From Phytoactinopolyspora endophytica (GTDB lineage: Bacteria; Actinomycetota; Actinomycetes; Jiangellales; Jiangellaceae), in assembly GCF_004138495.1 (NCBI RefSeq), contig NZ_ML142862.1:23971-33604 (forward strand): DNA of 9,634 nt, given 5' to 3'. Under the pieces are notes generated by a model, which was not told the DNA's origin, did not search any database, and saw only the letters and a list, made by a program, of their open reading frames with translations. Every line of letters starts with the position of its first letter. The stretch's first letter is position 1. Shown in pieces: positions 1 through 6,484 of this stretch. The translations under genes and the position numbers were made by a program.

Positions 1-384
1 GCCGCGGACCGCGCCGTACGGGCTGCGGGTGCCCACCAGCCCGGTCGCGAACTGGTCCAGGTTGGTCTTCCCGAGCAGCAGGGCTCCCGCGTCGAGCAGC
101 CTCTGGACAGCAGTGGCAGTGCGCTCCGGCTGGTAAGCGAAGTCCGGGCAGCCCGCCGTCGTCGGCAGCCCGGCGACGTCGATGTTGTCCTTGACGGCGA
201 ACACGGCACCGGCCAGCGGCAAGTCCGTGTCTTCCCGCACCGCCGCATCGACCCGCTCAGCCTCGCCCAGCACGTCGTCCATCGGGCGCAACGTGATCCA
301 CGCCTCCGGCCGGTCGACCTCGGCGATCCTGTCGTACGCCCGCCGCACCCGCCCCCGCGCCGTCCACCTGCTATCGCTCATCAT
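1..384 (-). CDS. atzF: Allophanate hydrolase (amidase signature family), N-terminal part, cut by left edge
   Basis: This enzyme hydrolyses allophanate to ammonia and CO2, the second step of the urea amidolyase route, in the cytoplasm. About 128 codons are visible; the family is usually near 550-620 residues, so most of the gene lies beyond the left edge. The visible part has the amidase-signature start: AVKDNIDVAG near residues 62-71, whose Lys (about residue 65) is the catalytic lysine in this family, followed by LPTTAGCP and GKTNLDQFATG leading to RSPYGAVRG. The Ser-rich GGSSSGSA loop should come just after the cut. Two adjacent in-frame ATG codons (382-384 and 379-381) could start it. I prefer the first, because GAGGAA lies 7 nt upstream; the second would have AGGAG only 3 nt away. 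It follows the urea carboxylase gene on the same strand, which separates it from other amidases such as GatA, although the fragment alone would not. Confidence 0.88.
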   Translation of the reverse strand, partial: MMSDSRWTARGRVRRAYDRIAEVDRPEAWITLRPMDDVLGEAERVDAAVREDTDLPLAGAVFAVKDNIDVAGLPTTAGCPDFAYQPERTATAVQRLLDAGALLLGKTNLDQFATGLVGTRSPYGAVRG

Positions 385-397
385 CTCCTCTTTCCTC
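385..397 (-). promoter_or_regulatory. Double ribosome binding site before allophanate hydrolase
   Basis: On the minus strand the 13 nt GAGGAAAGAGGAG sit directly before the ATGATG start pair. They contain two purine-rich Shine-Dalgarno-like blocks: GAGGAA, 7 nt before the first ATG, and GAGGAG, which touches it. The arrangement leaves the choice between the two starts open but clearly marks the beginning of this gene. Confidence 0.6.
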
Positions 398-470
398 GCC
401 GTACCCCATGATCCACGGAACACTGGCCTGTTGCCTGGAACCCGACGCAGACTTCAGTCTCAATATCGAG

Positions 471-502
471 GGTTCCGTCGCCTGGCGAGCATGAGCGGAA
501 CC
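471..502. other. Nested stem-loop in the gap before allophanate hydrolase
   Basis: A perfect 7-bp inverted repeat, GGTTCCG (471-477) and CGGAACC (496-502), encloses 18 nt. Inside, TCGC-CTG-GCGA (478-488) forms a second 4-bp hairpin with a 3-nt loop. It would form in RNA from either strand. It has no T-run, so it is not an obvious intrinsic terminator; a regulatory or mRNA-stability role is conceivable but not shown. Confidence 0.4.
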
Positions 503-637
503 GGAAGGTAGAGAAGGGCCGGAGCGCTTCTTCGACTGATCTTCGGGCGGCGGCAAGCCCACTCGACCGGCCCACCAAACCACCCGCCGGCCGCGTGAGA
601 AGGAGAAGAAATCTCCGGCCCCACCCAAACGCAACCA

Positions 638-3600
638 CTACGTGCTCGCCAATACGACGAGGGGTGCCCCTCCCGGTACCTGGTCGCCTGGCGCGGCAAG
701 TGTCCGCACGACGCGGCCCGCCATCGGCGCGGTCACCGGAACCTCGAGCTTCATCGCCTCCAGCGTCGCCACCGGCTGACCCGCCTCCACGAGCTGACCG
801 GCCTCGACCTCCATTCGCCAGACCGTCGCGGCCATCGGAGCCTCCACCATGCTCTCACCGTCGGCCAAAGCGACGTCCCGCCGCGACCCGAAATCGACGA
901 CGCCGGCACCGTCGTCCCGGTCGAACTCGCCGGCGGCCTCCCATGCCTGCCGCTCCGCCTCGAACGCGGCTGACTGGCGGGAGGCGAACGCGGAGATCGA
1001 CTCAGCGTTGTCGGCCAGCAACCGCTGGTAGTCGGCGTACGCAAACGATCCCGCGCGCACATCGAGCTCGTGCCGGCCGGAGAGGAAGTCCGGCCGGATC
1101 TGCGCCAGCTCTTCCGAGCTCACCGGCTCCCAGACGATCCGGTCGAAGAAGCGCAGCAGCCACGGTACGCCCGGCTCGTAGAGGCCGTGCTGGCGCAGCC
1201 CGGACCAGATCGGCACCGTCCGGCCGACCAGCTGATACCCGCCCGGGCTCGCCATCCCGTACACACACATGTACGAGCCGCCGATCCCCACAGTGGCGTC
1301 GGCCGTCCAGGTGCGCGCCGGGTTGTACTTGGTGGTCACCAGGCGGTGCCGCGGGTCGATCGGCACCGCCATCGGCGCGCCGAGGTAGACGTCGCCCAGC
1401 CCCAGCACCAGGTACTGCGCGTCGAAGACGATCCGGCGCACGTCGTCCACCGTGCCCAGTCCGTTGATCCGTCGGATGAACTCGATGTTGGACGGGTTGA
1501 ACAGCGCGTCGTCGCGCACGTTCGTGGTGTAGCGGGCGATCGCCTCGTCCACCACCGGGTCGTTCCAGGACAGCGGCAGGTGGATCTCCCGGCTCGGCAC
1601 CACCAGTTCGTCGGTGGCCGGAAGCTCACGTTCGATCTCCTGGAGCATCCCGGTCAACCGGGGCACGCTGAGCACGTCAGGATCAGTGTGCAGGTGCAGC
1701 GACCGCACGCCTGGGGTGACGTCGACCAGACCGGGTACTTTCCGTGCGTGCAGCTCGGACGCCAGTGCGTGGACCCGCATGCGCAGCCCGAGGTCAAGGG
1801 TCATGGGGCCGTACTCGACAAGGATGTTGTCGTCGCCGCCACGCCGATAGGTGACGACCGGCCGATCGCCGCCTCCGTCGATCTGCGTTAAGACCCCGTC
1901 ATCGCGAGCGGCGTCGGCCGGCGTCACTCCATGATCATGAACAGTTTCCGTGCTATTTGAACGGTTACTGTTCATGATCATGGCTGGATCGACGGGCCGG
2001 AAGGTCACGCGGTCGTCGGGCCGCAGCTGGCCGAGCTTCCACCGGTCGGCGCTGATGACGGTGATGGGGCAGGCGAACCCGCCGAGGCTCGGGCCGTCCG
2101 GGCCGAGCAGCGCCGGGGTGTCGCCGGTGAAGTTGACGCTACCGACCGAGTAGGCGTTGTCGTGCAGGTTCGACGGGTGCAGCCCTGCCTCCCCGCCGTC
2201 GCTGCGTGACCATTTCGGACGTGGCCCGGTGAGCCTGACGCCGGATCGCCCCGCGTGCACCTGCACGGTCCAGGTGGCCTGGTAGATCGTGGTCATGTCC
2301 TGGACGGTGAAGTAGTCGGGCGCGGGCTGCGGTCCGGGCGTGACGGCCACGGTCCAGTCGTGCGCGATCTGTGGGCGCCGGCCGGCGGGCACCGGGCGGG
2401 GCGACGGCGCGTCCGTCGGAACCGCCGCGGGGACCAGCACGTCGCCGGTGCGCAGCTCCCGCCCGGTGTACCCGCCGACGCCTCCCTGCGCGAACGTCGC
2501 CGCGCTACCGAGGTAGAGCGGCACGTCGAGCCCGCCCTGGAAGAGAACGTAGCTGCGCACACCGGGTCCGTCGGCCTTTCCGACGGCCAGCTCCGCCCCC
2601 GCCGGCACCAGAATCGGCTCCCACTGCGGCACCGGGCGGCCGTCCACCGCGACGCGCGCCTCGGCTCCCGTGACACACACCGTCCAGTCGGTGGAGAACC
2701 GCAGCACCGGACCATCGAACGTGCATTCCAGGCCTGAGGCGCCCTCGGCATTGCCGAGCGCTGCGTTCCCCAGCCGGAAGGACAGGTCGTCCATCGGCCC
2801 GGACGGCGGGACGCCCACCTCCCAGTACCCGACGCGGCCCGGCCAGTCCTGCACCGTCGTCTGCACACCTGGCCGCACGACGTCGATCCTCGGTTCGGAG
2901 ACGGTCACCGAGGCCAGCGTCCGCGTCGTATGCTCCACGGCGACGACGGCCGGGTCGGCACACACCGAGCGCAGCAGACCGAGGTTGGTGTGTACACCTT
3001 CGACCCGGGTGGCCCGCAGCGCGCCGCCCAGCCCATTCAGCGCGGCGTCCCTGGTATCCGCATGGACGAGAACCTTCGCCAGCATCGGGTCGTACACCGG
3101 CGGGACGTCGACGCCGGGTTCGATCCAGGTATCCACGCGCACCTCCCGGCCGTCTGCGCGACCGGTCGCCGGCAAGGTGACGTGCGTCAGCGTTCCGGCG
3201 CTGGGCAGGTAGTCACGGTGCGGGTCCTCGGCGTAGACGCGGGCCTCGACGGCGTGGCCGTGGCGGTCCGGCCCGGTCTCACCAAGCCCATCCAGCATCG
3301 TGCGATCGCCCTGGGCGAGCCGGATCATCCACTCCACGAGATCGACGCCGGTGATCAGTTCGGTGACGCCGTGTTCCACTTGCAGCCGGGTGTTGACCTC
3401 GAGGAAGGACGCCTGCTCACGCTGCGGGTCGTAGATGAACTCGACCGTTCCGGCGGATCGGTAGCTCAACGACGACGCCAGCCGCCGGGCTCCGAGATCC
3501 AGCTGCTCGCGGACGGCATCGGGCAGCGCGGGCGCGGGTGCCTCCTCGATCACCTTCTGGTTGCGACGCTGCAGCGAGCAGTCCCGGTCCCCCAGACTCA

Positions 3601-4261
3601 CAACGTGCCCGGTCCCGTCACCGAAGACCTGGACCTCCACGTGGCGGGCGTGCTCGACGAATCGCTCCAGGAAGACGGTCGAGTCGCCGAAGTTCTCCGC
3701 CGCCAGCCTGGACACCGTTGCGAAGGCGGAACGTAGCTGGTCGGGCGAGTGGACCGCCTGCATGCCGATGCCTCCACCGCCGCCGGAGGCCTTCAGCATC
3801 ACCGGATAGCCGATCTCTTCGGCGGCGGCGACCGCCTCGTCCACGGTGAACAGCTCCGCCGAGCCCGGCACCATCGGCACCCCGGCAGCCTGTGCCGCTT
3901 TGCGGGCGCGTGCCTTGTCTCCGAAGGTCTCCAGCTGGTCGGGGGTAGGCCCGACGAACGTCAGACCGGCGTCGGCGACGGCGCGGGCGAACGCCGCGTC
4001 CTCCGACAGGAACCCGTACCCGGGGTGGATCGCGCCCGCGCCGCTCTCACGTGCGGCAGCGAGGACGGCCTTGGCGTTGCGGTAGCTCTCCGCCGGTGCC
4101 GCCGAACCGATCATCACGGCGGTGTCGGCCAGCCTGACGTGCGCCGAGGCTTGATCGGCGTCCGAGTAGACCGCGACGGTGCGCAGCCCCATGCGCTTCG
4201 CGGTGGCGATGATGCGGCAGGCGATCTCGCCACGGTTGGCGATGAGGATCGAGTCGAACAT
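638..4261 (-). CDS. Urea carboxylase (biotin-dependent; single-chain BC, CT and BCCP domains)
   Basis: This cytoplasmic enzyme makes allophanate from urea, bicarbonate and ATP; its 1,207 residues match the bacterial stand-alone family. Residues 1-445 are biotin carboxylase: N-terminal ANRGEIACRI, an ATP-grasp glycine loop KASGGGGGIGM (157-167), RDCSLQRRNQK (226-236) and EVNTRLQVEHGVTE (288-301). EHGVTE, rather than the EHPVTE of acyl-CoA carboxylases, fits this family. About 460-755 is the KipA-like AHS2 domain (VQTTVQDWPGR, HPSNLHDNAY, GPDGPSLGGF). About 795-1017 is the KipI-like AHS1 domain (GDDNILVEYG), ending in the typical GIGGSYMCVYGMASPGGYQL stretch. The biotinyl domain is C-terminal, with EAMKL and the biotinylated Lys at about 1171. 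I chose ATG at 4261 because GGGAG lies 5 nt upstream; the in-frame TTG at 4273 leaves no spacer for that site. A palindromic insert encodes residues 760-778. Guanidine carboxylase is the main alternative, but the urea transporter and the lack of deiminase genes favour urea. Confidence 0.93.
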   Translation of the reverse strand: MFDSILIANRGEIACRIIATAKRMGLRTVAVYSDADQASAHVRLADTAVMIGSAAPAESYRNAKAVLAAARESGAGAIHPGYGFLSEDAAFARAVADAGLTFVGPTPDQLETFGDKARARKAAQAAGVPMVPGSAELFTVDEAVAAAEEIGYPVMLKASGGGGGIGMQAVHSPDQLRSAFATVSRLAAENFGDSTVFLERFVEHARHVEVQVFGDGTGHVVSLGDRDCSLQRRNQKVIEEAPAPALPDAVREQLDLGARRLASSLSYRSAGTVEFIYDPQREQASFLEVNTRLQVEHGVTELITGVDLVEWMIRLAQGDRTMLDGLGETGPDRHGHAVEARVYAEDPHRDYLPSAGTLTHVTLPATGRADGREVRVDTWIEPGVDVPPVYDPMLAKVLVHADTRDAALNGLGGALRATRVEGVHTNLGLLRSVCADPAVVAVEHTTRTLASVTVSEPRIDVVRPGVQTTVQDWPGRVGYWEVGVPPSGPMDDLSFRLGNAALGNAEGASGLECTFDGPVLRFSTDWTVCVTGAEARVAVDGRPVPQWEPILVPAGAELAVGKADGPGVRSYVLFQGGLDVPLYLGSAATFAQGGVGGYTGRELRTGDVLVPAAVPTDAPSPRPVPAGRRPQIAHDWTVAVTPGPQPAPDYFTVQDMTTIYQATWTVQVHAGRSGVRLTGPRPKWSRSDGGEAGLHPSNLHDNAYSVGSVNFTGDTPALLGPDGPSLGGFACPITVISADRWKLGQLRPDDRVTFRPVDPAMIMNSNRSNSTETVHDHGVTPADAARDDGVLTQIDGGGDRPVVTYRRGGDDNILVEYGPMTLDLGLRMRVHALASELHARKVPGLVDVTPGVRSLHLHTDPDVLSVPRLTGMLQEIERELPATDELVVPSREIHLPLSWNDPVVDEAIARYTTNVRDDALFNPSNIEFIRRINGLGTVDDVRRIVFDAQYLVLGLGDVYLGAPMAVPIDPRHRLVTTKYNPARTWTADATVGIGGSYMCVYGMASPGGYQLVGRTVPIWSGLRQHGLYEPGVPWLLRFFDRIVWEPVSSEELAQIRPDFLSGRHELDVRAGSFAYADYQRLLADNAESISAFASRQSAAFEAERQAWEAAGEFDRDDGAGVVDFGSRRDVALADGESMVEAPMAATVWRMEVEAGQLVEAGQPVATLEAMKLEVPVTAPMAGRVVRTLAAPGDQVPGGAPLVVLAST
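1929..1983. repeat. AT-rich 55-bp palindromic element inside the urea carboxylase gene
   Basis: The arms CCATGATCATGAACAGT (1929-1945) and its exact reverse complement (1967-1983) are 17 bp each, around a 21-nt centre. Inside the centre, after a symmetric TT/TT mismatch, CCGT (1948-1951) pairs with ACGG (1961-1964), so the hairpin could continue. Each arm also contains the self-complementary 10-mer CATGATCATG. By count, 23 of 55 bases are G or C (about 42%), far below the surrounding gene. It is translated in frame as residues 760-778 (MIMNSNRSNSTETVHDHG after an Ala), using codons ending in A or T that are rare nearby. CT occurs just outside both ends (1927-1928 and 1984-1985); a 2-bp target duplication would make the net insertion 57 bp, or 19 codons, but so short a repeat may be chance. 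Likely a dispersed palindromic repeat that inserted without breaking the frame. Confidence 0.75.
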
Positions 4262-4266
4262 GGTGT

Positions 4267-4271
4267 CTCCC
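4267..4271 (-). promoter_or_regulatory. Ribosome binding site that fixes the urea carboxylase start
   Basis: GGGAG on the minus strand lies in the 12-bp gap after the regulator's stop codon, 5 nt before the ATG at 4261. The upstream in-frame TTG at 4273 runs into this site and so is unlikely to be the start. Confidence 0.75.
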
Positions 4272-4273
4272 AA

Positions 4274-5002
4274 CTACGGTTGCAGCGCCGCGACCATGCG
4301 AGCCGCGGAGACGGCCTGGGCCGCCCGGTCGATGACGACCTCCCGCGATTCATCGATGTGCTTCTTGAGCGCGTCGTACGCGGCGTCCAGCCGCCCGTCG
4401 AGGACGAACTCGGCGATGGCGACGTGCTCGGCGATAGTCGCGTCCATCCGGTCCGGAGTGAGGTAGTCGTACATGCGCACAGGCCGGATCTTGCTGTTGA
4501 CGTTGTGCAGTGCCGCCACGAAGGCCGGGTTCCCGGAGGAGGCCAGCAGCGTCGTGTGGAATCCCTCGTCACGTTCGACGAACCCCGCGTCCGGTGCCGG
4601 CGGGCTGTCCCGCAGGCCATGCCAGGAGTCGAGCTCCGGACCGAGGACGTCCCGGTCGTGCCGGGGCGCGGCCCCCTGCATGATCCGCTCGATGCCGCGC
4701 AGCTCGAGCGTGAACCGGAGCTCATAGAGCCCGGCCAGTTCCTCGAACCGGGCCCGGTACGGGAAGAGGCCGCCATCGCCGCGCTGGACCAGGCCGTCGG
4801 AGACCAGGCGGGCCAAAGCCTCCCGCACCGGTGTGCGGGAGACCTTGTACCGGGTGGCGAGCTTCTCCTCTCCGAGACGTTCCGTCGGCGCGTACGTGCC
4901 CGCCATCAGATCGGCCCGCAGCGCGAGATAGACCCGCTCACCCAGTGGAAGGTCGGGCTCCGTCATAAGGTCGGGCTCCGTCATATCGTCTGAAGTCGTC
5001 AT
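4274..5002 (-). CDS. GntR-family transcriptional regulator, FadR-type (FCD ligand domain)
   Basis: A 242-residue DNA-binding regulator, normal length for the FadR/FCD branch. The winged helix-turn-helix covers about residues 19-82 (GERVYLALRADLMAG, then LATRYKVSRTPVREALARL, the GntR recognition region). The FCD domain follows from about 88 to 225; Asp145, His149, His193 and His215 are in the positions where this domain family binds a metal ion that helps hold a carboxylate ligand. Its ATG overlaps the urtE stop as ATGA, with GGGAGG 10 nt upstream (5013-5018). It sits between transporter and enzyme genes in the same operon, so the likely job is pathway control, possibly responding to allophanate or another small acid; that is inference. 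Its own expression would rise and fall with the operon, giving feedback. The N-terminus has an exact MTEPDL duplication, with Met codons at residues 1, 7 and 13. Confidence 0.9.
   Translation of the reverse strand: MTTSDDMTEPDLMTEPDLPLGERVYLALRADLMAGTYAPTERLGEEKLATRYKVSRTPVREALARLVSDGLVQRGDGGLFPYRARFEELAGLYELRFTLELRGIERIMQGAAPRHDRDVLGPELDSWHGLRDSPPAPDAGFVERDEGFHTTLLASSGNPAFVAALHNVNSKIRPVRMYDYLTPDRMDATIAEHVAIAEFVLDGRLDAAYDALKKHIDESREVVIDRAAQAVSAARMVAALQP
4949..4984. repeat. Exact 18-bp tandem duplication in the regulator's N-terminal codons
   Basis: The 18-mer AAGGTCGGGCTCCGTCAT occurs twice back to back (4949-4966 and 4967-4984, plus-strand reading). Being six codons long it keeps the frame and encodes MTEPDL-MTEPDL at regulator residues 7-18, before the DNA-binding domain. 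Each copy brings its own ATG, though neither has a clear ribosome binding site. The exact match suggests a recent slippage or duplication event. Confidence 0.85.
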
Positions 5003-5691
5003 ATCGCCATCGCCTCCCGGACGGCGTGCTCGGCCGCCGCACCGCCGTCACCTTCGGAGGTGATCCGGCCGGACTCCAGGACGTAGTACCGGCCGCAGGC
5101 GCGCAGCGCGAACCCGATGTGCTGCTCGACCAACAGCACGCCGAGCCCGCCGCGCCGGGTCAGGTCGAGGATGGTCTGCTCGATCTCCGCCACCACGGAA
5201 GGCTGGATCCCTTCGGTCGGCTCGTCGAGGATGAGCATGCGCGGCTCGGTGAGCAGCGCGCGGGCGATCGCCAGCTGCTGGCGCTGACCGCCGGACAACA
5301 GTCCTGCCCGCCTGCCCAGCAGGCCCGTCAACGCGGGGAACAAGTCCAGCGACTGAGCCACCAGCTCCCGCCCACGCCGCTTGCCATCCACCACGACTTG
5401 CAGATTCTCCAGGGTTGTGAGCTGCGGAAAGCACTGCTGTCCCTGCGGGACGTACGCCAGGCCCCGCTTGACCCGGGCGTTCGGACGCAGGCCGGTGATC
5501 TCCTCGCCGTCGAAGGTCACCGTGCCACGGGACACCTTCAGCAGGCCGACGGCCGCCCGCAGCAGGGTTGTCTTCCCGGCTCCGTTATGGCCCATGACCG
5601 CCGCGACGCCGTCGGCCGGAACGCGCAGGCTCGCGCCGTGCACCACAGTGGCGCGCCCGTAGCCGGTGTGAACAGCGTCGAGCTCAAGCAT
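4999..5691 (-). CDS. urtE: Urea ABC transporter ATP-binding protein UrtE
   Basis: One of two ATPases that power urea import, on the cytoplasmic face of the membrane, paired with UrtD. All ABC motifs are intact over 230 residues, the usual length: Walker A GHNGAGKTT (34-42), Q-loop in VPQGQQ (Gln83), signature LSGGQ (132-136), Walker B MLILDEP (152-158) and the switch His191. The block DEPTEGIQPS after Walker B is typical of UrtE and LivF-type proteins; neighbours decide for UrtE. The start overlaps the end of urtD by 8 bp. A very strong binding site, GGGGAGGT (5697-5704), lies 6 nt before the ATG, so the protein need not rely only on coupling to urtD. The stop overlaps the regulator's start as ATGA. 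Confidence 0.9.
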   Translation of the reverse strand: MLELDAVHTGYGRATVVHGASLRVPADGVAAVMGHNGAGKTTLLRAAVGLLKVSRGTVTFDGEEITGLRPNARVKRGLAYVPQGQQCFPQLTTLENLQVVVDGKRRGRELVAQSLDLFPALTGLLGRRAGLLSGGQRQQLAIARALLTEPRMLILDEPTEGIQPSVVAEIEQTILDLTRRGGLGVLLVEQHIGFALRACGRYYVLESGRITSEGDGGAAAEHAVREAMAI

Positions 5692-6484
5692 GCTGCACCT
5701 CCCCGGCGGCCGTGCCGAGATAGACCTCCTGCACCCGGGGGTCGGCCTGCACGTCGGCGATGCTGCCCTCGCTGAGCACTCGCCCCGCGTGCAGCACCGT
5801 GACGGAGTCCGCGAACGCCCGCATGAAGTCCATGTCGTGCTCGACGACGAGCACCACCCGGTCCGCGCTGATACGGCGCAGCAGATTCCCGGTGGCCTCC
5901 CGCTCCTCCTGGCTCATCCCGGCGACCGGTTCGTCCAGCAGTAGCACCGACGCGTCCTGCACCAGCAGCATGCCGATCTCGAGCCACTGTTTCTGTCCGT
6001 GCGCCAGGGTGCCCGCCGGCCGATCCCACAGGTGAGCCAGGCCGATCGTGACCAGGACCTCGTCGAGTCTTGGGGGTACGGCCTTACGCCGCCGCAGCAA
6101 GGTCCGCCACGAGCGGCCGGAGCCGGCCGCGATGTCCAGGTTCTGGACCACCGTCAGCTGTTCGAAGACGCTCGCGGTCTGGAAGGTGCGGCCGACGCCC
6201 AGCCGGGCGATGGTGTGCACTTTGCGGCCCAGCAGCTCGGTGTCGTCGTCGTGAGCTCCGGACACCCGCCGCCGGACCGAGCCGGTGGCAGGCACCAGAC
6301 CGGTGACCGCGTCCACCAGAGTTGTCTTGCCGGCACCGTTCGGCCCGATCAGGAACCTCAGGTCGCCCTGCTCCGCAGTCATGCTCACGCCATCGACGGC
6401 GGTGAACCCGTCGAAGACGACCGACACGCCCTCGATCACAAGACGCTCGCCGTGCATGTTCTTCGCCGCGTTCGGCTCGCTCAT
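5684..6484 (-). CDS. urtD: Urea ABC transporter ATP-binding protein UrtD
   Basis: The second ATPase of the urea importer, 266 residues, acting with UrtE under the UrtB-UrtC channel. Motifs in order: Walker A GPNGAGKTT (47-55), Q-loop Gln102 in GRTFQTASVF, a LivG-type insert between about 120 and 145, the unusual signature LAHGQKQWLEIGM (160-172), Walker B VLLLDEP (180-186) and switch His216 in VEHDMDF. The HGQKQWLEI form of the signature, in place of SGGQ, is a hallmark of UrtD and separates it from amino-acid LivG proteins. I chose the ATG that overlaps the urtC stop (ATGA, 6481-6484); GAGGG lies about 10 nt upstream. The open frame extends far upstream through urtC, but that stretch is antiphase shadow. 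Confidence 0.92.
   Translation of the reverse strand: MSEPNAAKNMHGERLVIEGVSVVFDGFTAVDGVSMTAEQGDLRFLIGPNGAGKTTLVDAVTGLVPATGSVRRRVSGAHDDDTELLGRKVHTIARLGVGRTFQTASVFEQLTVVQNLDIAAGSGRSWRTLLRRRKAVPPRLDEVLVTIGLAHLWDRPAGTLAHGQKQWLEIGMLLVQDASVLLLDEPVAGMSQEEREATGNLLRRISADRVVLVVEHDMDFMRAFADSVTVLHAGRVLSEGSIADVQADPRVQEVYLGTAAGEVQHA

Larger units (their letters stand above)
385..637. other. 253-bp gap between urea carboxylase and allophanate hydrolase
   Basis: This is the only gap over 15 bp between genes in an otherwise tightly packed operon, and it is visibly less GC-rich than the flanking genes. I see three small inverted repeats. GGAGA/TCTCC (602-606 and 612-616, 5-nt loop) lies just after the carboxylase stop codon. 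GGTTCCG/CGGAACC (471-477 and 496-502) encloses a smaller hairpin. AGACT-TC-AGTCT spans 449-460. None is followed by a convincing T-run on the coding strand, so I do not call a terminator. An open frame of 85 codons (GTG at 638, stop at 381-383) bridges the gap, but roughly a third of its codons end in A or T, unlike its neighbours, and I recognise nothing in its translation. The gap may hold an extra promoter or RNA processing site for the downstream gene; no consensus promoter is clear. Confidence 0.6.

Noticed and set aside
406..413. CCATGATC in the gap, shared with the arm of the palindrome at 1929-1983, as a second diverged copy of that element
   Set aside because: Only 8 bases match in a row and there is no inverted partner nearby; chance is sufficient.
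466..515. Plus-strand AGGGTTCCG followed by a stem and AGAGAA, recalling the guanidine-I (ykkC) riboswitch core
   Set aside because: It is on the strand opposite to every gene, the second conserved block does not match, and it would read into the 3' end of the carboxylase gene in antisense.
602..616. Hairpin GGAGA/TCTCC just after the carboxylase stop as an intrinsic terminator
   Set aside because: The stem is only 5 bp, not GC-strong, and no T-run follows on the minus strand; termination here would also cut off the pathway's second enzyme.
595..1467. Long plus-strand open frame of 290 codons rich in Arg, Pro and Ala
   Set aside because: Low-complexity composition typical of an antisense shadow of a GC-rich gene; it overlaps the well-supported urea carboxylase and has no recognisable domain.
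4259..4273. TTG at 4273 as the start of urea carboxylase
   Set aside because: It would run into the GGGAG ribosome binding site; the ATG at 4261 has correct 5-nt spacing and starts exactly at the conserved MFDSILIANRG.
3749..4993. Plus-strand open frame of 414 codons across the regulator and the carboxylase start
   Set aside because: It is antisense to two genes with clear family motifs, and its translation shows no fold or motif, so it is a shadow frame of high-GC DNA.
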